Shown here in pieces: positions 5,923 to 12,002 of a DNA stretch of 12,002 nucleotides (position 1 is the first letter of the stretch; each line of letters opens with the position of its first letter). Under the pieces are notes generated by a model, which made no database searches, had not been told where the DNA came from, and worked only from the letters and a program-made list of their open reading frames with translations. Origin of the DNA: Elusimicrobiota bacterium (GTDB lineage: Bacteria > Elusimicrobiota > Elusimicrobia > UBA1565 > UBA9628); the NCBI GenBank assembly GCA_028717525.1, contig JAQUNT010000025.1, positions 1 through 12,002 of the forward strand, written 5' to 3'. A program made the position numbers and the translations under genes.

Positions 5923-7263
5923 ATGGTCCTGCGCGCGGAGAGCGGAGCCCGGAGCCGCTTCGATTGGGGCTACATCGCCATCGTGATCGGCCTGATCCTG
6001 ATGGGCGGCCTCGCCGTCTTCTCCGCGGCCAACCCGCTCCCCCACTACGGGCAGATCGTGCAGAGGCACCTCCTGGCCCTGGGCCTGGGCGCGGCCCTCT
6101 TCGTCTTCGCCATGAGCTTCAACTACCAGGTCTACCAGGACCAGTCCAAGGTCATCTACGGCCTGGCCATGGCCCTGCTGGTCTGCGTGCTCACCGTGGG
6201 CACCGCGCACAAGGGCCACAAGGCCTGGCTCGACCTCGGGTTCGTCTCGTTCCAGCCCTCCGAGCTGTCCCGCGCCGCCACGATCCTGGTCCTGGCCGCC
6301 TTCCTGAGCCGGCGCGTACGCCGGGCCGCGGAGCTGGAGACCGTGCTCGCCTGCTTCGCCATCCTCGCCCCGGTCCTGGTGCTGATCCTCAAGGAGCCGG
6401 ACTTCGCGACCTTCCTCTCCTTCTTCCCCATCGTGCTGGGGATGCTCTTCTGCGCGGGCGCCAGCACCCGCCACCTGAGCGCCATCACGGGCTACGGCCT
6501 GGTCGCTTTGGGCCTGCCCCTGCTCATCACCTGGTGCCAGATCCGCTATGCGGCCCCGGAGCCCGACTCCTGGCCCGACCTGCTCATGCGCGCCACGCAC
6601 TTCGGCTGGCCCGCGGTCTGGGCCGTGCTGGCCTCGGCCCTTTTGAGCCTGGCGGCCTGGCGTCTGGCGGCCATGATGCGCCTGCATATCCGCGCGGTCA
6701 CCTTCATCGCCGTCCCCATCATCTTCAGCGCGGGCCTGCTCTCCGGCATCGCGGTCAACGCCAAGCTCAAGGGCTACCAGCGCAACCGCTTCGTGGCTTA
6801 CGTGGCTCCCCAGGAGGACATCCAGGGGGCGGCCTACCACGTGCATCAGTCGCAGATCGCCATCGGCTCGGGCGGACTGCTGGGCAAGGGGCTCTTCTCG
6901 GGCACCCAGTCGCAGCTGGGCTTCCTGCCCGAACGCCACACGGACTTCATCTACGCCGTGGTGGGCGAGGAGATGGGGGTCTGGGGCACCATGACCATCC
7001 TGGGGCTCTACCTGCTCCTGCTCTGGCGCATGGTGGTGGCCGGCCGCTCCGCCCGCGACACCTTCGGCTATCTGGTCTGCTGCGGCTTCGTCTCCATGTT
7101 CACCTTCGCGCTGGCGCTCAACATGGGGATGTGCCTGGGGATCATACCGGTGGCCGGCATCCCCCTGCCGCTCATCTCCTACGGGGGCTCGAGCCTGGCC
7201 ATCACCTTGTGGTCTTTGGGCATCGTGGCCAACATCTACGCCAGACGCTACGCCCTCCTCTAG
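5923..7263 (+). CDS. rodA: RodA-type SEDS peptidoglycan glycosyltransferase
   Basis: A 446-residue polytopic inner-membrane protein of the FtsW/RodA/SpoVE (SEDS) family, which polymerises lipid II into glycan strands, normally with a class B PBP. Family motifs are present in order: KGHKAWLDLGFVSFQPSE (98-115), KEPDFAT (157-163), the periplasmic loop with QSQIAIGSGGLLGKG (309-323), LPERHTDF with the presumed catalytic D341, and IPLPLISYGGSS near the C-terminus. The VAGIPLP form before the last motif is more like RodA than FtsW. The protein is about 75 residues longer than E. coli RodA because of an insertion at about 205-280 containing two extra hydrophobic segments. The ATG at 5923 is chosen by alignment; the upstream GGTGG is only three bases away, and an in-frame TTG at 5905 would add six residues. 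Its stop overlaps the next gene's stop by 4 bp on the opposite strand. No PBP2 or mreBCD is visible. Confidence 0.9.
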   Translation: MVLRAESGARSRFDWGYIAIVIGLILMGGLAVFSAANPLPHYGQIVQRHLLALGLGAALFVFAMSFNYQVYQDQSKVIYGLAMALLVCVLTVGTAHKGHKAWLDLGFVSFQPSELSRAATILVLAAFLSRRVRRAAELETVLACFAILAPVLVLILKEPDFATFLSFFPIVLGMLFCAGASTRHLSAITGYGLVALGLPLLITWCQIRYAAPEPDSWPDLLMRATHFGWPAVWAVLASALLSLAAWRLAAMMRLHIRAVTFIAVPIIFSAGLLSGIAVNAKLKGYQRNRFVAYVAPQEDIQGAAYHVHQSQIAIGSGGLLGKGLFSGTQSQLGFLPERHTDFIYAVVGEEMGVWGTMTILGLYLLLLWRMVVAGRSARDTFGYLVCCGFVSMFTFALALNMGMCLGIIPVAGIPLPLISYGGSSLAITLWSLGIVANIYARRYALL

Positions 7264-7949
7264 CTGAGGTAGCCTTGGAAGAGGCGCTCGGCGCCGGCCA
7301 GGCAGCGCGCCTTGATGATGGTGGAGGTCATGGCTGCGAAGCAGTCGAGCTTGATGACGGCGTTGAGGGCGGCGTCCAGCATCGCGATGGTCTTGAGCCT
7401 CTCCACGAAATGCTTGTTCACCAGGCTGACCGCATCGTAGATCCCCACCAGGCCGGCCAAGTCCCAGTCGGGCGCGAGCCCCTTCTCCTGGCGCAGGTAC
7501 TGGGCCAGCAGGTACATGGAGATGGCCCGATAGGAGGTCTCCTCCGTCGTGGCGAAGGGCAGGTGGGTGTAGACCATGGGCCGCAGCTTGTCCAGGTGGG
7601 GACAGCCGCTGGTGACCATCACGATGCCGATGAGGCTGCTGACGCCGCTCTGCAGGGGCGCGCGGCGCCGGAACTCCCGGGCCTCGGTGGCGATGGAGAT
7701 GTCCGCCTCCTCGAAGGAGATGCGCGGCCCGAACTCCCGGATGATCCCGGCGAGGTTGCGGGCCACGGGGCAATGGGGGTGCCGCTCCTCCGTCAGCGGG
7801 CAGTGCGGGCAGCGCCGGTTGCCCAGGCGGGTCCACTCCGGCGGCGGCTCGCCGGCCGCGGGGACGAGGCCCAAGGTCTCGGCGTCGAGCTCCAGGTCGA
7901 AGGCGGTCTCCGCGCCGCCCTGCAGCCGGAAACGGTATGAGATCTTCAT
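7260..7949 (-). CDS. Uncharacterised protein with CPHC...C motif (possibly DUF6901 family)
   Basis: A 229-residue protein, apparently soluble, with no signal peptide or membrane segment. It begins with a short beta-rich stretch (MKISYRFRLQGG, then LELDAETL). A putative metal-binding cluster follows: C47-P-H-C50 and C60 in RCPHCPLTEERHPHCPVA, with a further TSGCPHLDKLRPM at 113-125 (C116, H118). The second half is helical, with SYRAISMYLLAQYLRQEKG near 138-156. From memory this pattern matches a widespread family of unknown function found in Gram-negative bacteria, possibly DUF6901; I cannot verify the name. It is the last gene of the leftward four-gene run, 11 bp after the AsmA-like gene, with AAGGG about eleven bases before the ATG. 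Its stop TAG shares CTAG with the rodA stop. The role is unknown; metal or redox sensing is only a guess. Confidence 0.85.
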   Translation of the reverse strand: MKISYRFRLQGGAETAFDLELDAETLGLVPAAGEPPPEWTRLGNRRCPHCPLTEERHPHCPVARNLAGIIREFGPRISFEEADISIATEAREFRRRAPLQSGVSSLIGIVMVTSGCPHLDKLRPMVYTHLPFATTEETSYRAISMYLLAQYLRQEKGLAPDWDLAGLVGIYDAVSLVNKHFVERLKTIAMLDAALNAVIKLDCFAAMTSTIIKARCLAGAERLFQGYLS

Positions 7950-7960
7950 GAGCGCGGCCC

Positions 7961-9565
7961 TTATCTCTTCTTGAAGAGCCCCTTGAGGATGTCCACGGCG
8001 GGCTGGGCCAGCTTCTGGACCGGCGCGGCCAGCGCCTTGGTCAGGCGCAGCCTGGGCTTGGGCTCGTCGAAGGTCCCCCCCACGTCCACGCCGATGGGCT
8101 CCACGTTGGCCAGCGCGATGGTGACCTGGAGGGCGAGGGTCTGGGCGGGCAGGTCGATGGTCCCCGCGGCCGAGACCTTGGCCGCCGCGCTGTCCATGTG
8201 GAAATCCCGGATGGTCATGAGGCCGTTCTGGAAGACGTAGTCGCCCTTGATCTCGGAGAAGACCAACTGGTCGAAGGAGGGCAGCAGGCCCACGGACGAA
8301 CCCAGGCGTCCGATCTGCCTGAGCACGGCCAGCGGGATGAGCAGGGCCTTCATGAGCTGGGAGCGCCCGCCGCCCCCCGCCTCGGACGCGAAGGTGCCTC
8401 CGCCGACGCTGAGCTTGGCCCAGCCGGAAAGCCTGCGCTGGTCCGGGGTGATGCCCTTGAGGTCCCAGGACATGAGCAGATTATCGGCCTGGAACGTACG
8501 ATAGCGGATCTTGCCCACCTCGACCTTGCCGCTGGTCTTCATGGGCGGCGTCCCCTCCGGCGAGCGGACCACGGCCTGCGCCTTCGGGGACCGCGGGCCC
8601 TGGCCCGCGGCGGGAGCCGGGCTCTGCGGCCCGGCCGCCGTGTCCTTGACCTCCAGGAGCTGGGCCGCGTCGAGTTCGCTCAGGCTGGCCTCCAGGCGGG
8701 CGTCCGGCGCCGTATTGAAGTCCCGGACCAAGACCTTGATGGCGAGCTTGCCGTTGCCCAGCTTGCCCTTGAGGTCCTCGGCCTTGAGGGCCTGCCCGTC
8801 GAGCTGCACCGGGCCCGCCAGGGACAGGGCCAGGCCGGAGAGGTCCGCGGAGAGCTTCTTGATATCGAGGGAGAGCTTGCCCGAGGACATCCACGACAGG
8901 TCCACTCGGCCGTCGAAGTCCAGCTTGGCCTTGAGGCGGCCCGGAGCGAGCTGCTCGGCCTGCAGGCCCGCCTGGACCCCGAAGGGTTTGGCCAGGCTCA
9001 GGTCCTTGATGACGCCCCGGAGCTTCTCGACGCGCCACCGCGCGCCCGAGACCTTGTCCTGATAGGCGATCCGCCCGTCCTTGAGCCCGACGACCGCTGC
9101 CTGCAGGGCAAAGGGCAGGGCCGGCGCGGACGGCGCGGACGGCGCCGCCTTGGCCGGAGCCTCCAGGAGGTCCGAGAAGTTGAAGACGCCGGGCTTGAGC
9201 TGGACCACGGCCAGACTCGGGCCCGCCACCGTGATCTCGTCGATGACCACGGCCTTGCGCAGCAGGGGCAGCAGGCGGATGCGGAAACGGAAGGTCTCCA
9301 CGCCCGCGAAGACCCCGGCCTTGAAATCGGGCTTCTCCGAGACCTCCAGGCCCTCCACCACCAGGCCCTTGATCACCCCGAGGTCCACGGATTTGAGCCG
9401 GACCTCGCGGCCCAGGGCCTTGCCGGCCCGCTCCACGATGAACTGCTGGACCTTCTGCGGAGGCAGCCAGATCTTGAGCGCGATGGTGAGCGCGGCGATG
9501 CCGGCCAATGCGACGGCCGCGGCCCCGAGGAGGATCTTGTAGATGGTCGGCATTCCGTGGGTCAT
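7961..9565 (-). CDS. AsmA-like inner-membrane-anchored envelope protein
   Basis: A 534-residue protein with one N-terminal membrane segment (about 8-33) and a long periplasmic part. After the anchor, the stretch at about 35-75 (KVQQFIVERAGKALGREV, then LKSVDLGVIKGL) is the usual AsmA opening. The C-terminal part (about 430-515) has a beta-rich repeat pattern, with MTIRDFHMDSAAAKVSAAG and then GTFDEPKPRLRL, as in AsmA C-terminal domains. A Pro/Ala/Gly/Ser-rich linker at about 308-342 separates the halves. AsmA-family proteins are thought to form grooves for lipid transfer between membranes or to affect outer-membrane assembly; that role is inferred here from family only. The ATG at 9565 is nine bases after the protease stop, and another ATG lies at 9553. 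Neither has a Shine-Dalgarno, and the sequence just before 9565 is CCTCCT, so translation is probably coupled to the upstream gene. Confidence 0.85.
   Translation of the reverse strand: MTHGMPTIYKILLGAAAVALAGIAALTIALKIWLPPQKVQQFIVERAGKALGREVRLKSVDLGVIKGLVVEGLEVSEKPDFKAGVFAGVETFRFRIRLLPLLRKAVVIDEITVAGPSLAVVQLKPGVFNFSDLLEAPAKAAPSAPSAPALPFALQAAVVGLKDGRIAYQDKVSGARWRVEKLRGVIKDLSLAKPFGVQAGLQAEQLAPGRLKAKLDFDGRVDLSWMSSGKLSLDIKKLSADLSGLALSLAGPVQLDGQALKAEDLKGKLGNGKLAIKVLVRDFNTAPDARLEASLSELDAAQLLEVKDTAAGPQSPAPAAGQGPRSPKAQAVVRSPEGTPPMKTSGKVEVGKIRYRTFQADNLLMSWDLKGITPDQRRLSGWAKLSVGGGTFASEAGGGGRSQLMKALLIPLAVLRQIGRLGSSVGLLPSFDQLVFSEIKGDYVFQNGLMTIRDFHMDSAAAKVSAAGTIDLPAQTLALQVTIALANVEPIGVDVGGTFDEPKPRLRLTKALAAPVQKLAQPAVDILKGLFKKR
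9123..9140. repeat. Short tandem repeat within the AsmA-like gene
   Basis: GGCGCGGAC is repeated twice in tandem, followed by a partial third copy. On the coding strand it yields an Ala-Pro-Ser repeat in the AsmA-like protein, in a flexible stretch between the N-terminal domain and the next beta-rich part. It is a minor low-complexity feature. Confidence 0.6.
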
Positions 9566-9574
9566 AGGAGGATT

Positions 9575-10243
9575 CTACCAAATGGCCCGGCTCGCCGGCT
9601 TCGGCCCCGGAGCCAGGGAGATCCTGAGCGCCGCGGCCAGGCAGGCCAGGGCCAGGACCCCCCAAAGCGCGGCCCAGACCGCGGCCGGCAGGGGCAGGAT
9701 CTCGCGCGAGAACATGGTCGCGTCCGTGGGGCAGGAGGTCTTCATCAGGCCGCGGATATCGAAGAGCGCGCACAGACAGCTGGCGCTGCCGATGCCGGTC
9801 AAGAGCGCGTCGTTGACCTCCTCCGGGAGCCATCTCCCGGCCGAGGCCAGGAGGGCGCCGAGGAGCAGTCCGCTGCCCAGGCCGAACCAGGAGCGCACGT
9901 AGATGAGGGTGACGGCCATGAGCCCCAGGCCGAGGACCAGGGAGACCGCCCGGTCCCAGCGGGTGCGGCAGGCGAGGATGAGGATGAGGCTGCCCCAGAA
10001 CATGGAGCCGAGATAGCCGGCCGAGAGGATCGCCCAGCGCCAGCCGCCGCGGGTCAGGCAGAGGCCGCTGCCGTCGGCCGCCACGGTGATCTTCTCGATC
10101 TGCCCGCCCGTGAGCACCGCGGCCAGGCCGTGGCTGCCCTCGTGCAGGAAGGTCACCAGGATACGCACCGGGTAGACCACGCGGGTGTCCCACAGGAGCC
10201 AAAGGGCGGCGAGCGCCGCGGCCAGGCCCAGGAGCCGCCTCAT
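9575..10243 (-). CDS. M50B-like membrane metalloprotease
   Basis: A 222-residue integral membrane protein with about six hydrophobic segments. The zinc-protease motif HEGSH (H34, E35, H38) lies within or beside the second segment at about 22-45, and SAGYLGSMFWG (74-84) follows in the next, a pattern seen in the Peptidase_M50B-like family. D174 in SCPTDA is a candidate third metal ligand, matching the S-D-A position of relatives; D162 is another. Typical site-2 proteases cut substrates within membranes, but M50B proteins are mostly uncharacterised, and no PDZ or CBS domain is attached here. The gene starts three bases after the stop of the SGNH-TPR gene (TAG GGT ATG) and ends nine bases before the AsmA-like gene, so it sits inside a tight operon. 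Substrate and activity are unknown. Confidence 0.83.
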   Translation of the reverse strand: MRRLLGLAAALAALWLLWDTRVVYPVRILVTFLHEGSHGLAAVLTGGQIEKITVAADGSGLCLTRGGWRWAILSAGYLGSMFWGSLILILACRTRWDRAVSLVLGLGLMAVTLIYVRSWFGLGSGLLLGALLASAGRWLPEEVNDALLTGIGSASCLCALFDIRGLMKTSCPTDATMFSREILPLPAAVWAALWGVLALACLAAALRISLAPGPKPASRAIW

Positions 10244-10246
10244 ACC

Positions 10247-12002
10247 CTAGGGCACCAGCCCGGCCCGCTTGAGCCCGTCGGCCAAGGTCCGGGCGATGAG
10301 CCCGTAGCCCGCGGCGTTGCAGTGGCCGTCCCGGGAGTAATAACCGGCCTCGACGCCCTGCTCGCGCAGGCGGGCGAAGGCCGCGTGCACGTCGACGAAG
10401 ACCGCCCCCTCGGACGCGGCCAGCTCCCGGTAGCCCGCGTACCGGGCGAAGCCGGTCCCCTCCGGATAGTCCATGATGACCAGCCTGATCCCGCGCCTGC
10501 GGCATTCGGCGGCGATCTCCCGGATGTCGCTCCGGATCCAGGCCTCCAGCCGCGGCAGGGACGCCTCGTCCGCGCCCGCGCCGGCCGGACCCTCGGGTTC
10601 GGCCATGAGCTCATCCATGGGCTGGTCCTGGAGTTCTTTCCAGTAGACCAGCCGCCGGCCCAGGCGGGCGTGCTCCCGGAACCTCCGCGCCCAGGGCTCC
10701 GCCGCGGCGGGATCCCCCATCTTGGTGCCCCGGCGCCGGTAGGAATGCCAGGTCAGCAGGTCGAAATCCGGCGCCTCCGGGGCCAGCCTCCGGCCGCGCT
10801 CGGCCCACTGCCTGGCCAGCGGCACCTGATCGTGGTAAAGGAGCTTGAGCGCGATGGCGAAGACGAGGCCGGCGTCCCGCGGACGCAGGGACGCGGCCTG
10901 GGCGAAGAAGGCCTCAGCCTCGCGGCCCCGCTTCTTGTTGAGCTCCTCCTCGCCCATCACCAGGAGCGGGCGGTAGTCCCCCGGCCGCAGGCGGAGGATG
11001 TGCCGGGCCAGCCTCAGCACCTGCCGCTCCGGCGCGCCCGCGATGCGCAGGGCCTCGGGCGCGCCGATGCAGAGCTCCTGCCACGGGGGCCGGGCCAGGC
11101 GGCGGGCCGTGCACAGCGCCAGGATCTCATCGTATCGACCGCCGTTGAGCAGGGCCTCGAACTCGGCCCGGGCCGCCGGCGCGGGCGCGACGGCGCCGGG
11201 CGCGGCCGGGGCCTTGCCGGCCCGGGCCGCCTCGGACCGCCGCTCATCGCGCCGCAGCCGCCCTACGGCCAGCCAAGTGTCGGGCTGGCAGGGGTCGAGC
11301 CGCAGGGAGCTCTGGAACAGGGCGGCGGCGCAGTCCGGGCCCGCCCGATCTTCGGCGATGTGCCCCGCGATGCGGCAGAGCAGGGCGTCGGGCGGCGCCG
11401 CGGCCAGCACGCGCTCGAGGCTGCGGCAGGCGCTCGGCCCCCTCTCGGGCCCCACGCCGATGAGCCCCACCCGCGCGTAGGCGTCCCCCGGAGAGCGCCG
11501 GAGGGCCGCCGCGAAGCGGGGGCGCGCCCGGGCCGGGTCCTGGGCGACCACCTCCACGAACCCCGCCAAGGCCAGCGGCCTCGCCGCCTCGGGCTGGGCG
11601 GCCAAAGCGGCCGAGACCGCCCGCCGGGCCGCGTCCACGCGGCCGGCTTCGAGGAGCCCGATGACGCTGGAGGAGAGGTCCGCGCGCCGCGCCGCCTGCC
11701 GGCAGGGGCCGACCTCCCGGGGCCAAGCCGCGGCGGCCGCGCCCGGGGGCCGGCTCTGCCAGGGGCGGCGGAGCAGCCGGATGAGCTTGAGCACGCGGAT
11801 GTTGCGCAGGGCGTCGACGAGAGCGCGCGCCAGGAAGGGGCGGCCGGGCGGATGGAATCCGGTGAAGTTCCAATAGTTCGCCGCGCCGATCATGAGGGTC
11901 ACGATCCGGGGCCGGACCTCGTCGACGGCCTTCAGGAAGAGCCCCTTGGCGATGGCGGTGGTGGCGGCGCCGCGGCTGGCGTTGACCACGCGGTAAGAGG
12001 CG
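10247..12002 (-). CDS. SGNH/GDSL-type hydrolase with TPR insertion (5' partial)
   Basis: The reading frame stays open through the right edge, so the N-terminus is missing; an internal GTG at 11989 is not a believable start because in-frame A-S-Y-R precedes VVNASRGAATT, which looks like the second conserved SGNH block. LMIGAANYW nearby resembles block III (GxN). The far C-terminal part returns to the same fold: LVIMDYP, then VFVDVHAAF, and DGHCNAAGYGLIA, whose Asp (10328-10330) and His (10322-10324) fit the block V D-x-x-H catalytic pair. Between them lie about 350 residues of helical, Ala/Leu-rich TPR-like repeats in two groups, separated by an Ala/Pro linker. The block I serine (GDS) would be upstream of the window. 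SGNH enzymes are esterases or acyl-group hydrolases, often acting on polysaccharides. It is the first visible gene of the leftward run. Substrate unknown. Confidence 0.78.
   Translation of the reverse strand, partial: ASYRVVNASRGAATTAIAKGLFLKAVDEVRPRIVTLMIGAANYWNFTGFHPPGRPFLARALVDALRNIRVLKLIRLLRRPWQSRPPGAAAAAWPREVGPCRQAARRADLSSSVIGLLEAGRVDAARRAVSAALAAQPEAARPLALAGFVEVVAQDPARARPRFAAALRRSPGDAYARVGLIGVGPERGPSACRSLERVLAAAPPDALLCRIAGHIAEDRAGPDCAAALFQSSLRLDPCQPDTWLAVGRLRRDERRSEAARAGKAPAAPGAVAPAPAARAEFEALLNGGRYDEILALCTARRLARPPWQELCIGAPEALRIAGAPERQVLRLARHILRLRPGDYRPLLVMGEEELNKKRGREAEAFFAQAASLRPRDAGLVFAIALKLLYHDQVPLARQWAERGRRLAPEAPDFDLLTWHSYRRRGTKMGDPAAAEPWARRFREHARLGRRLVYWKELQDQPMDELMAEPEGPAGAGADEASLPRLEAWIRSDIREIAAECRRRGIRLVIMDYPEGTGFARYAGYRELAASEGAVFVDVHAAFARLREQGVEAGYYSRDGHCNAAGYGLIARTLADGLKRAGLVP

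Noticed and set aside
7254..7269. Weak inverted repeat CCTC...GAGG around the shared rodA/Cys-gene stop
   Set aside because: Only four base pairs with an eight-base loop and no T-tract, too weak to call a terminator.
5845..7836. - strand open frame of 663 codons opposite rodA
   Set aside because: rodA carries all SEDS motifs in the other direction. The antisense product is low-complexity His/Gly/Gln/Asp-rich.
5412..7940. + strand open frame of 842 codons spanning bfr, rodA and the Cys-motif gene
   Set aside because: It crosses three well supported genes on both strands and is Gly/Arg/Pro/His/Leu-rich without any domain, so the length reflects base composition.
9123..9147. Tandem GGCGCGGAC units as a possible regulatory repeat or array
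   Set aside because: Two and a half copies inside a coding linker encoding Ala-Pro-Ser, explained as low-complexity protein sequence and not a regulatory or CRISPR-like array.
9566..9902. + strand frame with AGGAGG (9566-9571) and ATG at 9582, antisense to the M50B gene
   Set aside because: The ribosome site and spacing are good, but the 106-residue product is Ala/Arg/Ser/Pro-rich, has no domain, and lies opposite a gene with a convincing HExxH motif. Probably chance.
8481..10505. - strand frame of 674 codons covering parts of three operon genes in another frame
   Set aside because: It overlaps the SGNH, M50B and AsmA-like genes in an alternative frame and its product is Gly/Arg/Pro-rich, with no motif.
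10998..11480. + strand frame of 160 codons opposite the TPR region
   Set aside because: Arg/Ser/Ala-rich shadow of the TPR-encoding strand with no ribosome site or domain.

Overview
The window comes from a high-GC (roughly two thirds G+C by eye), Gram-negative bacterium. The evidence is a MacAB-type efflux pump, a classical autotransporter with an outer-membrane beta-barrel, and an AsmA-like envelope protein. The strong G/C bias produces many long antisense reading frames, which I treat as shadows. The phylum cannot be fixed from sequence alone; a high-GC Elusimicrobiota or delta-proteobacterial-like lineage would fit, but this is inference. I see no tRNA or rRNA genes, insertion sequences, phage genes or CRISPR arrays. 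The content looks chromosomal and envelope-centred.

Layout, left to right. (1) 1-2156, + strand: the C-terminal tail of a MacA-like periplasmic adaptor, overlapping a complete MacB-type ABC exporter (ATPase plus FtsX-like permease in one chain). (2) 2175-2570, - strand: a small stand-alone STAS-domain protein, probably an anti-sigma-factor antagonist. (3) 2571-2630: a 60-bp divergent control region, conspicuously AT-rich in its right half, with a palindromic ATTATAAT and a run of eight C. (4) 2631-5321, + strand: an 896-residue autotransporter with signal peptide, a roughly 300-residue N-terminal module I do not recognise, beta-helix-like repeats and a C-terminal beta-barrel. (5) 5331-5801, - strand: bacterioferritin with all ferroxidase and haem ligands. 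(6) 5923-7263, + strand: a RodA-type SEDS peptidoglycan glycosyltransferase with an extra two-helix insertion. (7) 7260-12002, - strand: a tightly packed leftward run of four genes. In order of transcription they are an SGNH hydrolase whose fold appears split by TPR repeats (5' end off the window), an M50B-like membrane metalloprotease, an AsmA-like protein, and a cysteine-motif protein of an uncharacterised family.

How the genes may work together. MacAB, the autotransporter, RodA, the AsmA-like protein and the membrane protease all act at the cell envelope, but only two groupings have physical support as operons: macA-macB (overlapping stop and start) and the four-gene leftward run (gaps of 3, 9 and 11 bp). 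The STAS gene and the autotransporter share a divergent promoter region, so co-regulation is possible. The three convergent junctions are extremely compact (17 bp, 9 bp, and a 4-bp overlap), and two of them carry short inverted repeats that include or abut stop codons.

I found no clear new defence or mobile system. The best leads are the divergent promoter region with apparently leaderless starts, the unrecognised autotransporter head module, the RodA insertion, and the SGNH-TPR / M50B / AsmA / Cys-protein operon.
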